41,617 bases of DNA from a virus. The position numbers were made by a program, and so were the translations under genes. Every line of letters starts with the position of its first letter. The stretch's first letter is position 1. Of this stretch, positions 6,536 to 13,974 are shown in pieces. The stretch is taken from positions 1-41,617 of the IMG/VR virus record IMGVR_UViG_3300022723_000126; one strand, given 5' to 3'. The notes beneath the pieces are model-generated. The model saw only the letters and a list, made by a program, of their open reading frames with translations, was not told the DNA's origin and ran no database searches.

Positions 6536-6561
6536 AAAAAGCCCCGCCGGATGGCGAGGCT
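6536..6561 (-). terminator. Rho-independent terminator after 77-aa gene (left)
   Basis: On the minus strand AGCCTCGCC-ATCC-GGCGGGGCT (9-bp stem with one G-U pair) followed by TTTTT. It ends the transcript of the 77-aa gene about 25 bases after its stop and insulates the ATPase operon control region. Confidence 0.85.
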
Positions 6562-6585
6562 CTAGCGGGGCGGAGGCGGCCGGTG

Positions 6586-6819
6586 TCAGTCGGCGGTGGG
6601 TCGCCACCGGAAGCCGGCGACGTCGTCGTCGTCGTCAGCGAGGCACACGGCCTCCGGGTCGGCCTCCTCCCATGCGAGGTCGGCCACCGACACAGTCGCC
6701 GAGCGGTCGGCGTGGTCGGTGATGCGCCGGTAGAGGGTCATGCCGTCCCATGCGTAGGAGACCTCGACCATCTGGCCCTGGTAGACGCGGGGGGTGCGGT
6801 AGGTGAGTTCGTCGGTCAT
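6586..6819 (-). CDS. Small acidic protein, 77 aa (left TIR copy)
   Basis: MTDELTYRTPRVYQGQMVEVSY... has alternating polar and hydrophobic residues (beta-rich), WEEADPEAV, a run of five Asp residues and a C-terminal GFRWRPTAD. It is preceded by AAAGGA and a good promoter and followed by a strong terminator, so it is a stand-alone transcription unit. Probably expressed early or constitutively; acidic, DNA-mimic-like character is noted but function is unknown. Confidence 0.75.
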   Translation of the reverse strand: MTDELTYRTPRVYQGQMVEVSYAWDGMTLYRRITDHADRSATVSVADLAWEEADPEAVCLADDDDDVAGFRWRPTAD

Positions 6820-6850
6820 CGTTGTCGTCCTTTCTTTTGCGCTTACACCT

Positions 6851-6880
6851 ATAATATACGTCGCCTGGGCCAGAAATCAA
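6851..6880 (-). promoter_or_regulatory. Promoter of 77-aa gene (left)
   Basis: Minus-strand TTGATT, 18 bases, TATTAT (or TATATT with a 16-base spacer), about 30 bases before the ATG with AAAGGA as ribosome site. It is the best consensus promoter seen in the window. Confidence 0.65.
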
Positions 6881-6901
6881 GGGGTGCGAGGAGAAAAATC
6901 G

Positions 6902-7888
6902 TCACCAGTCCACCACGCCTAGCAGGTCGAGGAGCTCCTCTCCCGTCGACGGGTCCCCCTCCCGCCGGTACCACCGCTTGCGGCACCTCTCGACCGGTAG
7001 ACCGTACACCCGTGCCAGATCCGACACCGTCGCCCCACGCATGTCGCCCCACCATATCCTCGGGTGACCGCGTGAGTCGTATTCGACTTCTAGCTCCGGC
7101 TCGGAATCCACCGGTCTAGCCGGCTCGCGGTCCGCACCGGTGCCGTATACGCGGCCCTCCCACACGTAGGTGCCCGTGTTGGACCACATGGGGACGGCTT
7201 GAGCCTGACCAGAACCGGTCAGGTAAAACGGCGTCCACCCTCGTGTCCAGCCGTCGGCTCCCCCGGCAAAGTCAACCGGCGCCTCCATGTGCGCGTTGAT
7301 GATGTAGGTGCGGTCTCCACATGTGTAAATCTGGGGCCGGTGGTAATGGCCCATGATTAGGCTGTGATGCGTCCCCCCAGCGTCTTTATGCAACAGCGTC
7401 GCGGCCGGGGTGCGCCCCCCGCCGAACCGGCCCGACTGATTGTGACCATGACGAATCTGGAACTGACCCAGGCTGGCCGGAGGGGGCCCAGACGGCGACT
7501 CCACATACCACGGCACCGACCCGTACAGGCCGTGAGCGCGCGCGATGGCCTGCAAGCTAAATAAGTTTTCCAGACCACGCAGCTGGTAGCTAAATGGCAC
7601 AACGAGTCGCTTGAACAAGCGCGCCTCGTGATTGCCCTCGATGAAATGCACCCTAGATACGTGGGACCACCTGTTCAGTAGCTCGACGCCTGACCGGATC
7701 GACGGCAGTATCGCGACATCCTGCGACACGTCCGGAGCGTGGGTCGAGACCTGCGGCAGGTCCCAAAAATCACCTGCCACATAGATGTCGTCCGGACGTA
7801 CTGACTCGACCCAGTCACAAAAAGCTGTGATCGTGGCCACGTCGGTGTGTGGCCAGTGTACGTCACTGACGACGGCAGCCACTCTCAC
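6902..7888 (-). CDS. Metallophosphoesterase with C-terminal HTH
   Basis: 328 aa from GTG 7888, which overlaps the amidase stop as GTGA. Calcineurin-like metal motifs: DVH (9-11), AGDFWD (38-43), GNHEAR (about 97-102) and MGHYHRP (about 180); these bind two metals and hydrolyse phosphoesters. The C-terminal ~45 residues (ATVSDLARVYGLPVERCRKR) form a probable helix-turn-helix. The TIR edge at 7085 falls in codons for the linker, so only the HTH part is duplicated at the right end. A GGTGGGG site before an internal ATG (7042) could give a separate 46-aa HTH protein. Phage phosphoesterases act on nucleic acids or nucleotides; the substrate here is unknown. Confidence 0.85.
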   Translation of the reverse strand: MRVAAVVSDVHWPHTDVATITAFCDWVESVRPDDIYVAGDFWDLPQVSTHAPDVSQDVAILPSIRSGVELLNRWSHVSRVHFIEGNHEARLFKRLVVPFSYQLRGLENLFSLQAIARAHGLYGSVPWYVESPSGPPPASLGQFQIRHGHNQSGRFGGGRTPAATLLHKDAGGTHHSLIMGHYHRPQIYTCGDRTYIINAHMEAPVDFAGGADGWTRGWTPFYLTGSGQAQAVPMWSNTGTYVWEGRVYGTGADREPARPVDSEPELEVEYDSRGHPRIWWGDMRGATVSDLARVYGLPVERCRKRWYRREGDPSTGEELLDLLGVVDW

Positions 7889-8532
7889 AGACACTTGGCT
7901 AGCTCGTCGAGTTGGGCCAGCGGCGCCGGCGGCGGATCCCATGGCACCCCGCGCCGTGTCCGCTGGATAGGATGCAGGTCGGCGTGTGTGGTGATAGGTA
8001 GCTCGTGGCGGCGAGCTAGCCTCTCAATGGCATCTAGTGCGCACAAAGACCATCGCTCCCGCACGTCGTCCCCCGGAGGGACCACCTCGACCCCAATCGT
8101 GACGTCGTTGGCCGAGCCGGTGCGCCATTCGGGCATATCGAGCGGCGACGAGAGCTCCGGGTGTCTTGCCGCCCACCACGCGTGGGCCCTGGGATGGTGC
8201 ACATGCCACCATTTGTATCGCCACATTCGGCTAGCCCCCACGTGCCACGCTGACACGGACGTGGGCGCCACCTGTATCACCCCACCGCACTGGCCGACGA
8301 CATAGTGCGGCCCAGCGTCCATCACCGATGCGTAGATGGCCACAGCGGCCTCGAGAGGCCCGGCGCCAGGCGGCAGGTGACGCCGTCGCCAGCGCTCGAA
8401 CCGGTCGCCCCTCAGCCGCTTGTGAGGCCCGCCACCGGTCGAGTGCACGACGATAGCCACCGGCTCGCCGGGGCGCGCCCGCCACTTCCCCCGCCGGTAC
8501 CCGCGAGCCAGCTGCCTCTTATTGGTCCCCAT
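7885..8532 (-). CDS. Endolysin, N-acetylmuramoyl-L-alanine amidase
   Basis: 215 aa from ATG 8532. Amidase_2 fold signatures: VAIVVHSTGGG (zinc His), GPHYVVGQCGGVIQVAP, SAWHVG (second His), VTIGVEVVPP (Glu) and THADLHPIQRTRRGVPWDPP (catalytic/zinc region). It cuts the amide bond between N-acetylmuramic acid and the stem peptide for host lysis. No signal peptide, so export needs a holin; holin-like genes lie upstream. The N-terminal ~20 residues are very basic (TNKRQLARGYRRGKWR). Overlaps its upstream neighbour by 14 bases. Confidence 0.9.
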   Translation of the reverse strand: MGTNKRQLARGYRRGKWRARPGEPVAIVVHSTGGGPHKRLRGDRFERWRRRHLPPGAGPLEAAVAIYASVMDAGPHYVVGQCGGVIQVAPTSVSAWHVGASRMWRYKWWHVHHPRAHAWWAARHPELSSPLDMPEWRTGSANDVTIGVEVVPPGDDVRERWSLCALDAIERLARRHELPITTHADLHPIQRTRRGVPWDPPPAPLAQLDELAKCL

Positions 8533-8818
8533 CGGCCAACCCGCGTATCGTGCGATCAAGCGCATTGCGCGCCTTGACCAGGTCCTTGACCAGGGTATCT
8601 GGCTTCTTCTCCCCGGCTCTAACGATATACTCAATCGCAATAGCTAATGCGTGAGCTTCAGAAAACGGTATGCGCTTCCCCTCTATGATGGCCGATGCCA
8701 CGTCCCACGCCTGGTGGTCCTGGCCTCCCAACCGCACGACGTAATACGGGGGCGGGCGAGGATCTTCCGGCCCCTTGGCCGGTGGAGGGGATCGGTGTAA
8801 GGCCGCCGAATCACTCAT
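8519..8818 (-). CDS. Hypothetical protein, 99 aa, shared 5' leader
   Basis: ATG 8818 in an ATGA overlap with the upstream gene. It begins MSDSAALHRSPPPA, nearly the same as the next gene upstream (MSDSASLHRSPPPA), because 55 bp around the start are duplicated (8777-8831 and 8980-9034). The rest, YYVVRLGGQDHQAWDVASAI and the helical C-terminus, is unrelated to the neighbour. No membrane segment. It is in the lysis block but no role is evident. Confidence 0.7.
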   Translation of the reverse strand: MSDSAALHRSPPPAKGPEDPRPPPYYVVRLGGQDHQAWDVASAIIEGKRIPFSEAHALAIAIEYIVRAGEKKPDTLVKDLVKARNALDRTIRGLADGDQ

Positions 8819-8831
8819 CCAACAAACTCCG
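8777..8831. repeat. 55-bp direct repeat at gene start, copy 1
   Basis: Matches 8980-9034 at about 50 of 55 positions. It spans the stop of the upstream gene, the start codon and the first ~14 codons of the 99-aa gene. Confidence 0.85.
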
Positions 8832-9021
8832 AACCACTCACCCGACAAACCCCGCCTCGAGCTCGGGAGCGGCCGGGGTCGCGGTGCACACGGTCGTTCT
8901 GAGCGTCGATCAACTCCTCAGGTGGCAGAGGCTTGCGGGCAGCCTTGGCGGCCGCACTCAGCTCCACGAGCACCGGTCTGGCCGGTGGAGGGGATCGATG
9001 TAGGCTCGCCGAATCACTCAT
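8815..9021 (-). CDS. Hypothetical protein, 68 aa, shared 5' leader
   Basis: ATG 9021 in an ATGA overlap. N-terminus MSDSASLHRSPPPA is shared with the following gene; the remainder is Ala/Arg-rich with AAAKAARKPLPPEELIDAQNDRV and a Gly-rich tail. Composition is low in structure; it may be a short regulatory or structural peptide. The conserved leader suggests duplication of a translation-start segment. Confidence 0.6.
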   Translation of the reverse strand: MSDSASLHRSPPPARPVLVELSAAAKAARKPLPPEELIDAQNDRVHRDPGRSRARGGVCRVSGSEFVG

Positions 9022-9034
9022 TCAACAAACTCCG
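8980..9034. repeat. 55-bp direct repeat at gene start, copy 2
   Basis: Second copy of the 8777-8831 repeat, covering the start region of the 68-aa gene and the 3' end of the gene before it. Confidence 0.85.
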
Positions 9035-9287
9035 CCTCGCTCTCCATTTCCGGGCAATGGTGGTCGCGCGCATGGATGCGACAGTAGGGTCGGCGACACC
9101 ATAGACATTCCATTACACGCGGCGATTCACAGTCTGCACACGGTCCGCCGATCTCAAGCGGAGGCAGCCTCGCGGTGTCGTCTCCGTCAGATTCATCGTC
9201 GACGCTATCATCATCACTGTCCTCACCCTCCGGGCCCCAGGCCAGGGATAAGATCTCGATACCCAGGACCCAGAGAGCGAACCTCAC
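9018..9287 (-). CDS. Zinc-finger-like protein, 89 aa
   Basis: Begins MRFALWVLGIEILSLAW, a short hydrophobic segment that may be a membrane anchor, then an Asp/Ser-rich acidic linker (about 22-40), and a Cys/His cluster CADCESPRVMECLWCRRPYCRIHARDHHC at about 50-78, consistent with a small treble-clef or B-box-like zinc site binding two metals. ATGA-type overlaps on both sides place it in the lysis-region operon. Function unknown. Confidence 0.7.
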   Translation of the reverse strand: MRFALWVLGIEILSLAWGPEGEDSDDDSVDDESDGDDTARLPPLEIGGPCADCESPRVMECLWCRRPYCRIHARDHHCPEMESEAEFVE

Positions 9288-9484
9288 TCGCCCTCGAGCT
9301 CGCGTAGGGCCTGGGCTCGCGCGCTAGCTAGCGCGATCTCGGAACGCAGAGGGCGACTAATGATCTCTCTCACCGGCGTGTCCAATAAATCGTCGAAGTC
9401 TTCCTTCCCCTCGAGCAGGGGCAGGATGATTTCACTTGCGAGCTGAGTCGAGAACTTGAGCACAATTGCGATTACATCACTCAT
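9284..9484 (-). CDS. Hypothetical protein, 66 aa
   Basis: Start ATG 9484 (MSDVIAIVLKFSTQLAS) overlapping the upstream gene by eight bases. Hydrophobic first 25 residues without a clear signal cleavage site, then EGKEDFDDLLDTPVREIISRPLR and a helical end. Possibly membrane-associated lysis accessory; not recognised. Confidence 0.65.
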   Translation of the reverse strand: MSDVIAIVLKFSTQLASEIILPLLEGKEDFDDLLDTPVREIISRPLRSEIALASARAQALRELEGE

Positions 9485-9911
9485 TGCATCCTCCGGCCAG
9501 GTCAACGACCTCAATCACGATGCTAGGGACCTCGGCGCCCAGTCGCTCGACCGCATCAAACGCCGTGCAAACGGCCCCCACCGCCACGCTCACCGACGCC
9601 CCCAGGTTGCCGGCCGCAATGCCTTCTCGGACCCGCTCGGCCTCCTCCGTGGCGTCTGCCGCCGTGCGTAGGACGTCTACACCGTCCGCATATGGACGCA
9701 TGCAATCATCGTAGAACTCAATACCAACCCCTGCGTTTTTGGCTCGGTCAATACAGGTGTCAGAGGCGACATCAATCGCCTCGGCAAACACCAGGTCGAC
9801 CGTGTCAACGGCGAAAGCTACGCCTCCGGTGGTTCGCCGAGCCGTCTGTTCAGCGTTCCCGCCACAGCCGCAAACAATTGCGATAGCAAATACAACAATG
9901 CCACGAATCAC
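9477..9911 (-). CDS. Lipoprotein, 144 aa, lysis region
   Basis: MIRGIVVFAIAIVCGCGGNAEQ is a signal peptide with probable lipobox VCGC (lipidated Cys16). The mature part is acidic and helical with three further Cys residues (DTCID, DDCMR, AVCTAF) and a final GGCNE. Its place between holin-like proteins and the amidase fits an outer-membrane lysis protein (spanin-like) or an exclusion lipoprotein; it lacks the Pro-rich short form of a classic o-spanin, so the role is open. Confidence 0.7.
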   Translation of the reverse strand: MIRGIVVFAIAIVCGCGGNAEQTARRTTGGVAFAVDTVDLVFAEAIDVASDTCIDRAKNAGVGIEFYDDCMRPYADGVDVLRTAADATEEAERVREGIAAGNLGASVSVAVGAVCTAFDAVERLGAEVPSIVIEVVDLAGGCNE

Positions 9912-10162
9912 TTTTCCCTCCGACTCTTGATACGCGGTACCAACCCGCCGACCACCGCCAACACACGCGCCAAGCCCTCCTGAAAGGCCCGTAGAGCGTT
10001 AGCCGCGTGATTGTCCCACTCCACGCTAGTCGCCTGAGCAGCGTCCTCTAGCTCCTCCGCAATGGCCTGGAGCGCATCGCTCACGACCACCAGGAGGCCG
10101 TAGGCCGGGACGGCCCAAAACATAATGACCTCTGCCAACTCCTCAATATCCACTGTCACCAC
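9908..10162 (-). CDS. Membrane protein, holin-like, 84 aa
   Basis: After MVTVDIEELAEV comes one hydrophobic segment IMFWAVPAYGLLVVVSDALQAI, then an acidic helix and a second mildly hydrophobic stretch RVLAVVGGLVP, ending in basic RIKSRREK. Size, topology and place next to the endolysin suit a class II or III holin. It overlaps the upstream gene by 20 bases. Confidence 0.65.
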   Translation of the reverse strand: MVTVDIEELAEVIMFWAVPAYGLLVVVSDALQAIAEELEDAAQATSVEWDNHAANALRAFQEGLARVLAVVGGLVPRIKSRREK

Positions 10163-10409
10163 CTTTCAGAGCTGGAATCAAAAGTTCCAGTATGTGTTCG
10201 TTTTTGATGCTCCTGGTGTTTGCTGTTTCCGCTCGTACCAACCCCCAGGAAGCAATGGATACCACAATGACCAGCAGGCCGCCCAACAAGTACTGAGCGA
10301 CCTTTACCCCGCCCTTCATTTCGGCCACGTCGCTGCGGACAGCGGCGACATGATCGTCCATTTCGTCCACCTTTGTCAGGATGTGACGATCTATTTGGCG
10401 GTCTATCAC
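10143..10409 (-). CDS. XhlA-like membrane protein (holin accessory), 88 aa
   Basis: N-terminal coiled coil (LTKVDEMDDHVAAVRSDVAE) followed by one transmembrane segment YLLGGLLVIVVSIASWGLV and a short soluble tail. This is the architecture of the XhlA/haemolysin family, which cooperates with holin for lysis in some phages. ATGA overlap with the upstream gene. Confidence 0.7.
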   Translation of the reverse strand: MIDRQIDRHILTKVDEMDDHVAAVRSDVAEMKGGVKVAQYLLGGLLVIVVSIASWGLVRAETANTRSIKNEHILELLIPALKGGDSGY

Positions 10410-10777
10410 TTACGCCTCGTTCGGATATACAGCCCAGCGTTACTAGCCGGCTTGTGTCGCCGCAAAGGCTCCGGCGGCGGATCGGAGTCGCCCACCTTGG
10501 GTGGTGTGGTTAGTATTTTTTGGGTGTCCTCGGGACCCGGGACGCTCCCTTCCACGGCGCGCCAAGGCACCGGCGGGGTCTGTTCGCCGTCGCCGTCGTA
10601 AGATTCCGCCATGACCGCGCGCCATGTGGGATCCATAGCAGATTTCGGCGGGGTTGGCCGCTTCAGTCCGGTTACATGACCGCACTTGCCGCACACGACT
10701 AGAATCAAGTCATGCTGTGACCCATCTGGGTCGACCACATGATGCGTTTCAGCCTGCCAGTCGCCGTGATCAGGCAT
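10406..10777 (-). CDS. Hypothetical protein with zinc-ribbon half-site, about 123 aa
   Basis: Start set at ATG 10777 (MPDHGDWQAETHHVVDPDG); in-frame GTGs at 10810 and 10804 inside the upstream gene, near a GGGGTG, are alternatives. It contains VCGKCGHVTG, one CxxC knuckle, and HH before it, so it could bind a metal. The C-terminal half is Pro-rich and disordered. No family recognised; between tail/fibre and holin genes. Confidence 0.65.
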   Translation of the reverse strand: MPDHGDWQAETHHVVDPDGSQHDLILVVCGKCGHVTGLKRPTPPKSAMDPTWRAVMAESYDGDGEQTPPVPWRAVEGSVPGPEDTQKILTTPPKVGDSDPPPEPLRRHKPASNAGLYIRTRRK

Positions 10778-10784
10778 GCCACGA

Positions 10785-11390
10785 CTATTGAGCCGACATG
10801 TCACCTGCACCCCTACCGACGACCGCGTCCCCCACTGCGGACGCGACTGGGCGCAGCCTCGCCCCCTCGGCGGAGCCGATACCCCGATATAGCGCTACCT
10901 TAGGCAGGCGCGTGTCGGGTCCATCGTCGACGGTCACAGCGACGCCGTCAGCGCCCACCGAGACCGTCCGCCGGCGCCGAGGGCGCTTGTCCGGCCACGC
11001 GTCCCGGATACGCTTGGCCAGTCCGTCGGATGCACGCCCCACCTCGGCCAGCGAAAATGTCCTGGTGGCCAGCTCTGTGCGCAGCTCGTCCCACACGGCG
11101 CGGAGCCGCCCCCGGTCCACAACGGGGTCGTCTGGCAGCGCCCACACCCACGCCTCGTCCTGACCGGGATCGGTCACGCGCCGTGCAAAGATCCATACAT
11201 TGGGTCGATCTTGTCGGCCCAAGGGCCAGAAAGAAACCCACCCTGTGTCCCCCTCCGGGTAGCCGTTGGGCCCCTCGACAATGACTTGGTCGCCGGCGAC
11301 CAGTACCCTGCGCACACGCTTGGCGCCCGGAGGGATGTCGCCGTTCAGATCAAGGATGCGGAACCTGACGGCAAATACAGCGCTAGACAT
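10785..11390 (-). CDS. Hypothetical virion-associated protein, 201 aa
   Basis: MSSAVFAVRFRILDLNGDIPPGAKRVRRVLV... N-terminal half is beta-rich with many Trp (GWVSFWPLG, VWIFARRV, AWVWALPDD), followed by an Arg-rich helical section and a Gly-rich C-terminus. It begins directly at the stop of the fibre-like gene, so it may be a tail appendage or chaperone. Not recognised. Confidence 0.7.
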   Translation of the reverse strand: MSSAVFAVRFRILDLNGDIPPGAKRVRRVLVAGDQVIVEGPNGYPEGDTGWVSFWPLGRQDRPNVWIFARRVTDPGQDEAWVWALPDDPVVDRGRLRAVWDELRTELATRTFSLAEVGRASDGLAKRIRDAWPDKRPRRRRTVSVGADGVAVTVDDGPDTRLPKVALYRGIGSAEGARLRPVASAVGDAVVGRGAGDMSAQ

Positions 11391-12557
11391 CTACCAAGAC
11401 CTTGGTTCGGAGATGCGGCAAAATGCGGGGTCGCCACCACCAGCCCTAGCTCCCACATAAATGCCGTTTGAGTCGTCCCATTGAGTTCCCACGGTCCAAC
11501 TGGCAGAGCCGTTGCCGGAGGTAGCCCCCACGACCTGCAATCCTCCGGCGCCCATGTCGACCGACACGGTGATCTTCTGATCCCTTGAATACGTGATAGG
11601 ACCCACCGATGCTACATCTGAGTTGTCAATCCGCACATTGATCACATTGCCGGATGACAGGTATACGAAATCTCTGACAGCAAGGCCAGGCATCCCGATA
11701 AGATAATGACCGGCGGGGCTGATGGTCTGTGTGCTGTCGAACAGTGGGTAAAAGTCGAATCTCCAGCGCCCTGACCGAATAGTCTCGGGAGATTGAGCCT
11801 GCGAAAAAGAAAGCACATCTGCGCCCCTTGCAGACGTCGACCGTATGTAGCTGGAAGCAAACGGCAATTGCTCATGTTGTAGCAACCCGACGTCAATCGT
11901 GTAATCCGAGCCGTTGATGTCTCTGAGCTGAAGACGAGAGTCCGGATCCAGGTCTGTGCTGCCGGAGACCTGGAACCGGCGCCATGACGCGCTTGCCGTA
12001 TCGATACCATCCTGGGTGACGACCGACCCGCCCTCGCGGAGCGTGAGGGCGAGGTTGTCCGATGAATCGCCAGAAACCTCGCGCACCCACGCGCTGATGG
12101 TGTGTGTTGCCGCGGTGATTGATCCGGGATCAATGGTGATTTGTATGTTCTGGTTGACGTCGTAGTCAAAGCGTCTTGCTACCGACCGCCCGTCGGGCGC
12201 CGCCTGCAAAGATCCCACACCCACCCCGGCGGTATAATACCACCCCGGAGTCGACCCGTCCTCAGTTGCCGGGGGCGCCTCAGACACACCCTCGGACCTG
12301 ATGAGATTCGTCGAAGCCCCCTCGAAAAGGGGCACACCTAAGTCATACCTGAGCACGTTAGAGCCTGCCCAAGCCAGTTGACCCAAGCCCGTGCGATAGC
12401 TGCCCTCCGTTGTGCGTGTGAAGGTCCCGCTGCTGTACGACAGGATACTCCCCACATGCCTGCGTCCTAAACGCCTGAACAGTGTAGCCAGCGAGCCCTC
12501 CGAAGGGAAGCCAAATCCGCGGTAAAAAAGCCTAGGGGGGGGTCGACGTCGAGCCAT
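11391..12557 (-). CDS. Tail fibre/receptor-binding protein with lectin-like domains
   Basis: 388 aa from ATG 12557. After a basic N-terminus (MARRRPPPRLFYRGFG) is a beta-rich region with PLFEGASTNLIRSEGVS, a phrase typical of phage adhesins, then a carbohydrate-binding-module-like domain (ITAATHTISAWVRE, LREGGSVV, SASWRRFQVSGSTD) and a C-terminal concanavalin/LamG-like sandwich (GRWRFDFYPLF, HYLIGMPGLAVRDF, WTVGTQWDDSNGIYVG). Likely binds surface sugars on the host. It diverges from the lipoprotein moron at 12627. Confidence 0.75.
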   Translation of the reverse strand: MARRRPPPRLFYRGFGFPSEGSLATLFRRLGRRHVGSILSYSSGTFTRTTEGSYRTGLGQLAWAGSNVLRYDLGVPLFEGASTNLIRSEGVSEAPPATEDGSTPGWYYTAGVGVGSLQAAPDGRSVARRFDYDVNQNIQITIDPGSITAATHTISAWVREVSGDSSDNLALTLREGGSVVTQDGIDTASASWRRFQVSGSTDLDPDSRLQLRDINGSDYTIDVGLLQHEQLPFASSYIRSTSARGADVLSFSQAQSPETIRSGRWRFDFYPLFDSTQTISPAGHYLIGMPGLAVRDFVYLSSGNVINVRIDNSDVASVGPITYSRDQKITVSVDMGAGGLQVVGATSGNGSASWTVGTQWDDSNGIYVGARAGGGDPAFCRISEPRSW

Positions 12558-12561
12558 GGGT

Positions 12562-12626
12562 GCCGTACCTTTACCCTGGTGCTCAAGAGAGCACAATCAA
12601 GTCTACCACAGGAGAACACAAGCGCC
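12562..12626. promoter_or_regulatory. Hairpin leader of lipoprotein cassette (core copy)
   Basis: CCGTACCTTTACCCT then GTGCTC-AAGA-GAGCAC (12579-12594) and a CAGGAGAAC ribosome site before ATG 12627. Near-identical to 1149-1210 in the TIR, with the same divergent setting. Confidence 0.55.
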
Positions 12627-12912
12627 ATGAAAACTACGATCATCGCCACGTGTCTAATGACCCTCGCCGGGTGCGCTGATGCGGCCGAGCGCGAGCCACC
12701 TCGGCAGTTACATCACAGTCTGCGATGCGGAGGAGTCGGAGGCGTATGAGACGTATCTCGCCACGTGCCAATGGGTCGAGGCTGATGCGTTCCATGCTCG
12801 GCGGCAGCGGCCCCTGTGCCGCGACGGCGCGACTCCGTACTGTGCGCACTACATCCGCGACCTGGGGTGCGACGATCCCGACGGGTCGAATACCTGCCCG
12901 GTTTTCGACTGA
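12627..12912 (+). pseudogene. Frameshifted Cys-rich lipoprotein moron
   Basis: Frame 1 from 12627 gives MKTTIIATCLMTLAGCADAAEREP, a clear lipoprotein signal (lipobox LAGC), but runs to an early stop at 12747-12749 (40 aa). A second frame, open to 12912, encodes a secreted-looking body: SYITVCDAEESEAYETYLATC..., with seven Cys residues. Joining them needs one indel at about 12690-12715. Either a real or sequencing frameshift split the gene, or only the short form is made. It lies opposite to the tail genes with its own leader, a typical moron position. Confidence 0.55.
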
Positions 12913-12918
12913 CTGACC

Positions 12919-13974
12919 TCAGTCGTCCTCGAACACCGCAATGGCGCTGAGGTAGGAGGTGCCGGAGCCGCTGATTCGTCGGAACTCGACGTCTAGCAGG
13001 TCATCGGCACCTCCTCTCTGGCCGTCGGGCTCAGACAAATCCTCTGTGTCGATGTTTACGGATCCATTGGCCGACCAGGCCTTAGTAGTTGAGGAAATAG
13101 ACACTGACGAACTTGGGGCTCTCTTGGACGAGTCGATGCGCACCCGGCCGGTTGTCGAGCTGTCACTATTCCAACCATAGAACGCGAAAGACACACTTCT
13201 GTTAGCGGCATTGCTCAAGCGTCTAGTTAGCGCTGGCACCGGAATCTTGAACACGTCGGAAAAGGCACTGCTAGTAGATATGGCAAAATCTTCCGTGTCT
13301 GGCACCGACCATTGGAACAGACACCGGCTGCCATGCACGGGGTCATTGATCGCATCGGCCAGGTCGCCAAAGCGGTCCGCGAATATCGGCGCACCAGGGG
13401 CAAATGAGTCCACGTCGATGCCGTTGTCCGGCGACCCTGACTCGAGTATGGCTCGGGGTAGCTCCTGACATCCGATCGCCAGGACCTGGATTTCCCCCCT
13501 GCCGGTGGCGATTTCGCCGGTGTCTAGCGACGGCATTTCGATTTCAAGGTTCCAGTCACGAATCCCGCCGGTTTGCTGGCTCGCGAAAGTTTCTGTCCAC
13601 ACCGCTGGTGTGGATCCGTTATTGTTTCCCGTGTTTGCGTAAAAATCGGTCCCGCTGGTTACCACATTTGTGCTGAGCGTGAATTTGCCGATGTCAGCGT
13701 CGTCGGTTTCGCCGCTGGTCTCACGGGCCAACACGTGCCACCGACGTTGCCACGCCAGGCCCGTAGTTGGCCCCCGAAAACGGAAGGTGTAGGTGCTGCC
13801 GTCCGCCCGCAAGTCCACCATGGGCGAGTAGGTAGGCACTATCACGCGGCCGCGCGCGCGGATGTAGTTGGCCAACTGCGCCGAAGGTCGAAATACATCC
13901 GCCGTGACAGGCCGACCGTTGCCTATACGGCTAAACGGCACCGACACCGCGTGGTCGGGCACCTTGCGCGTCAT
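12919..13974 (-). CDS. Tail/baseplate protein, 351 aa
   Basis: MTRKVPDHAVSVPFSRIGNGRPVTADVF... Beta-rich with repeated Ser/Thr/Gly loops and low Lys content, typical of virion structural proteins. Ends in AIAVFEDD. ATGA overlap with the upstream gene. It sits between the large hub-like protein and the fibre, so a distal tail or baseplate wedge role is likely. No named family recognised. Confidence 0.65.
   Translation of the reverse strand: MTRKVPDHAVSVPFSRIGNGRPVTADVFRPSAQLANYIRARGRVIVPTYSPMVDLRADGSTYTFRFRGPTTGLAWQRRWHVLARETSGETDDADIGKFTLSTNVVTSGTDFYANTGNNNGSTPAVWTETFASQQTGGIRDWNLEIEMPSLDTGEIATGRGEIQVLAIGCQELPRAILESGSPDNGIDVDSFAPGAPIFADRFGDLADAINDPVHGSRCLFQWSVPDTEDFAISTSSAFSDVFKIPVPALTRRLSNAANRSVSFAFYGWNSDSSTTGRVRIDSSKRAPSSSVSISSTTKAWSANGSVNIDTEDLSEPDGQRGGADDLLDVEFRRISGSGTSYLSAIAVFEDD

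Larger units (their letters stand above)
1..7085. repeat. Left terminal inverted repeat (7,085 bp)
   Basis: The first 7,085 bases are the exact reverse complement of 34533-41617. Identity was followed base by base at both edges, and every predicted protein in the arm recurs unchanged in the other arm. Identity stops at 7085/7086, inside the metallophosphoesterase gene: the shared ...gagtcgtattcg continues as acttctag here, but as tgtgagta on the reverse complement of the right arm. The arm contains the terminase, an AAA+ ATPase, a RuvC-like resolvase and about ten small genes, nearly all read outward toward base 1. A repeat this long is atypical for tailed phages; it could be a true TIR or a fold-back assembly artefact. 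Confidence 0.95.
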
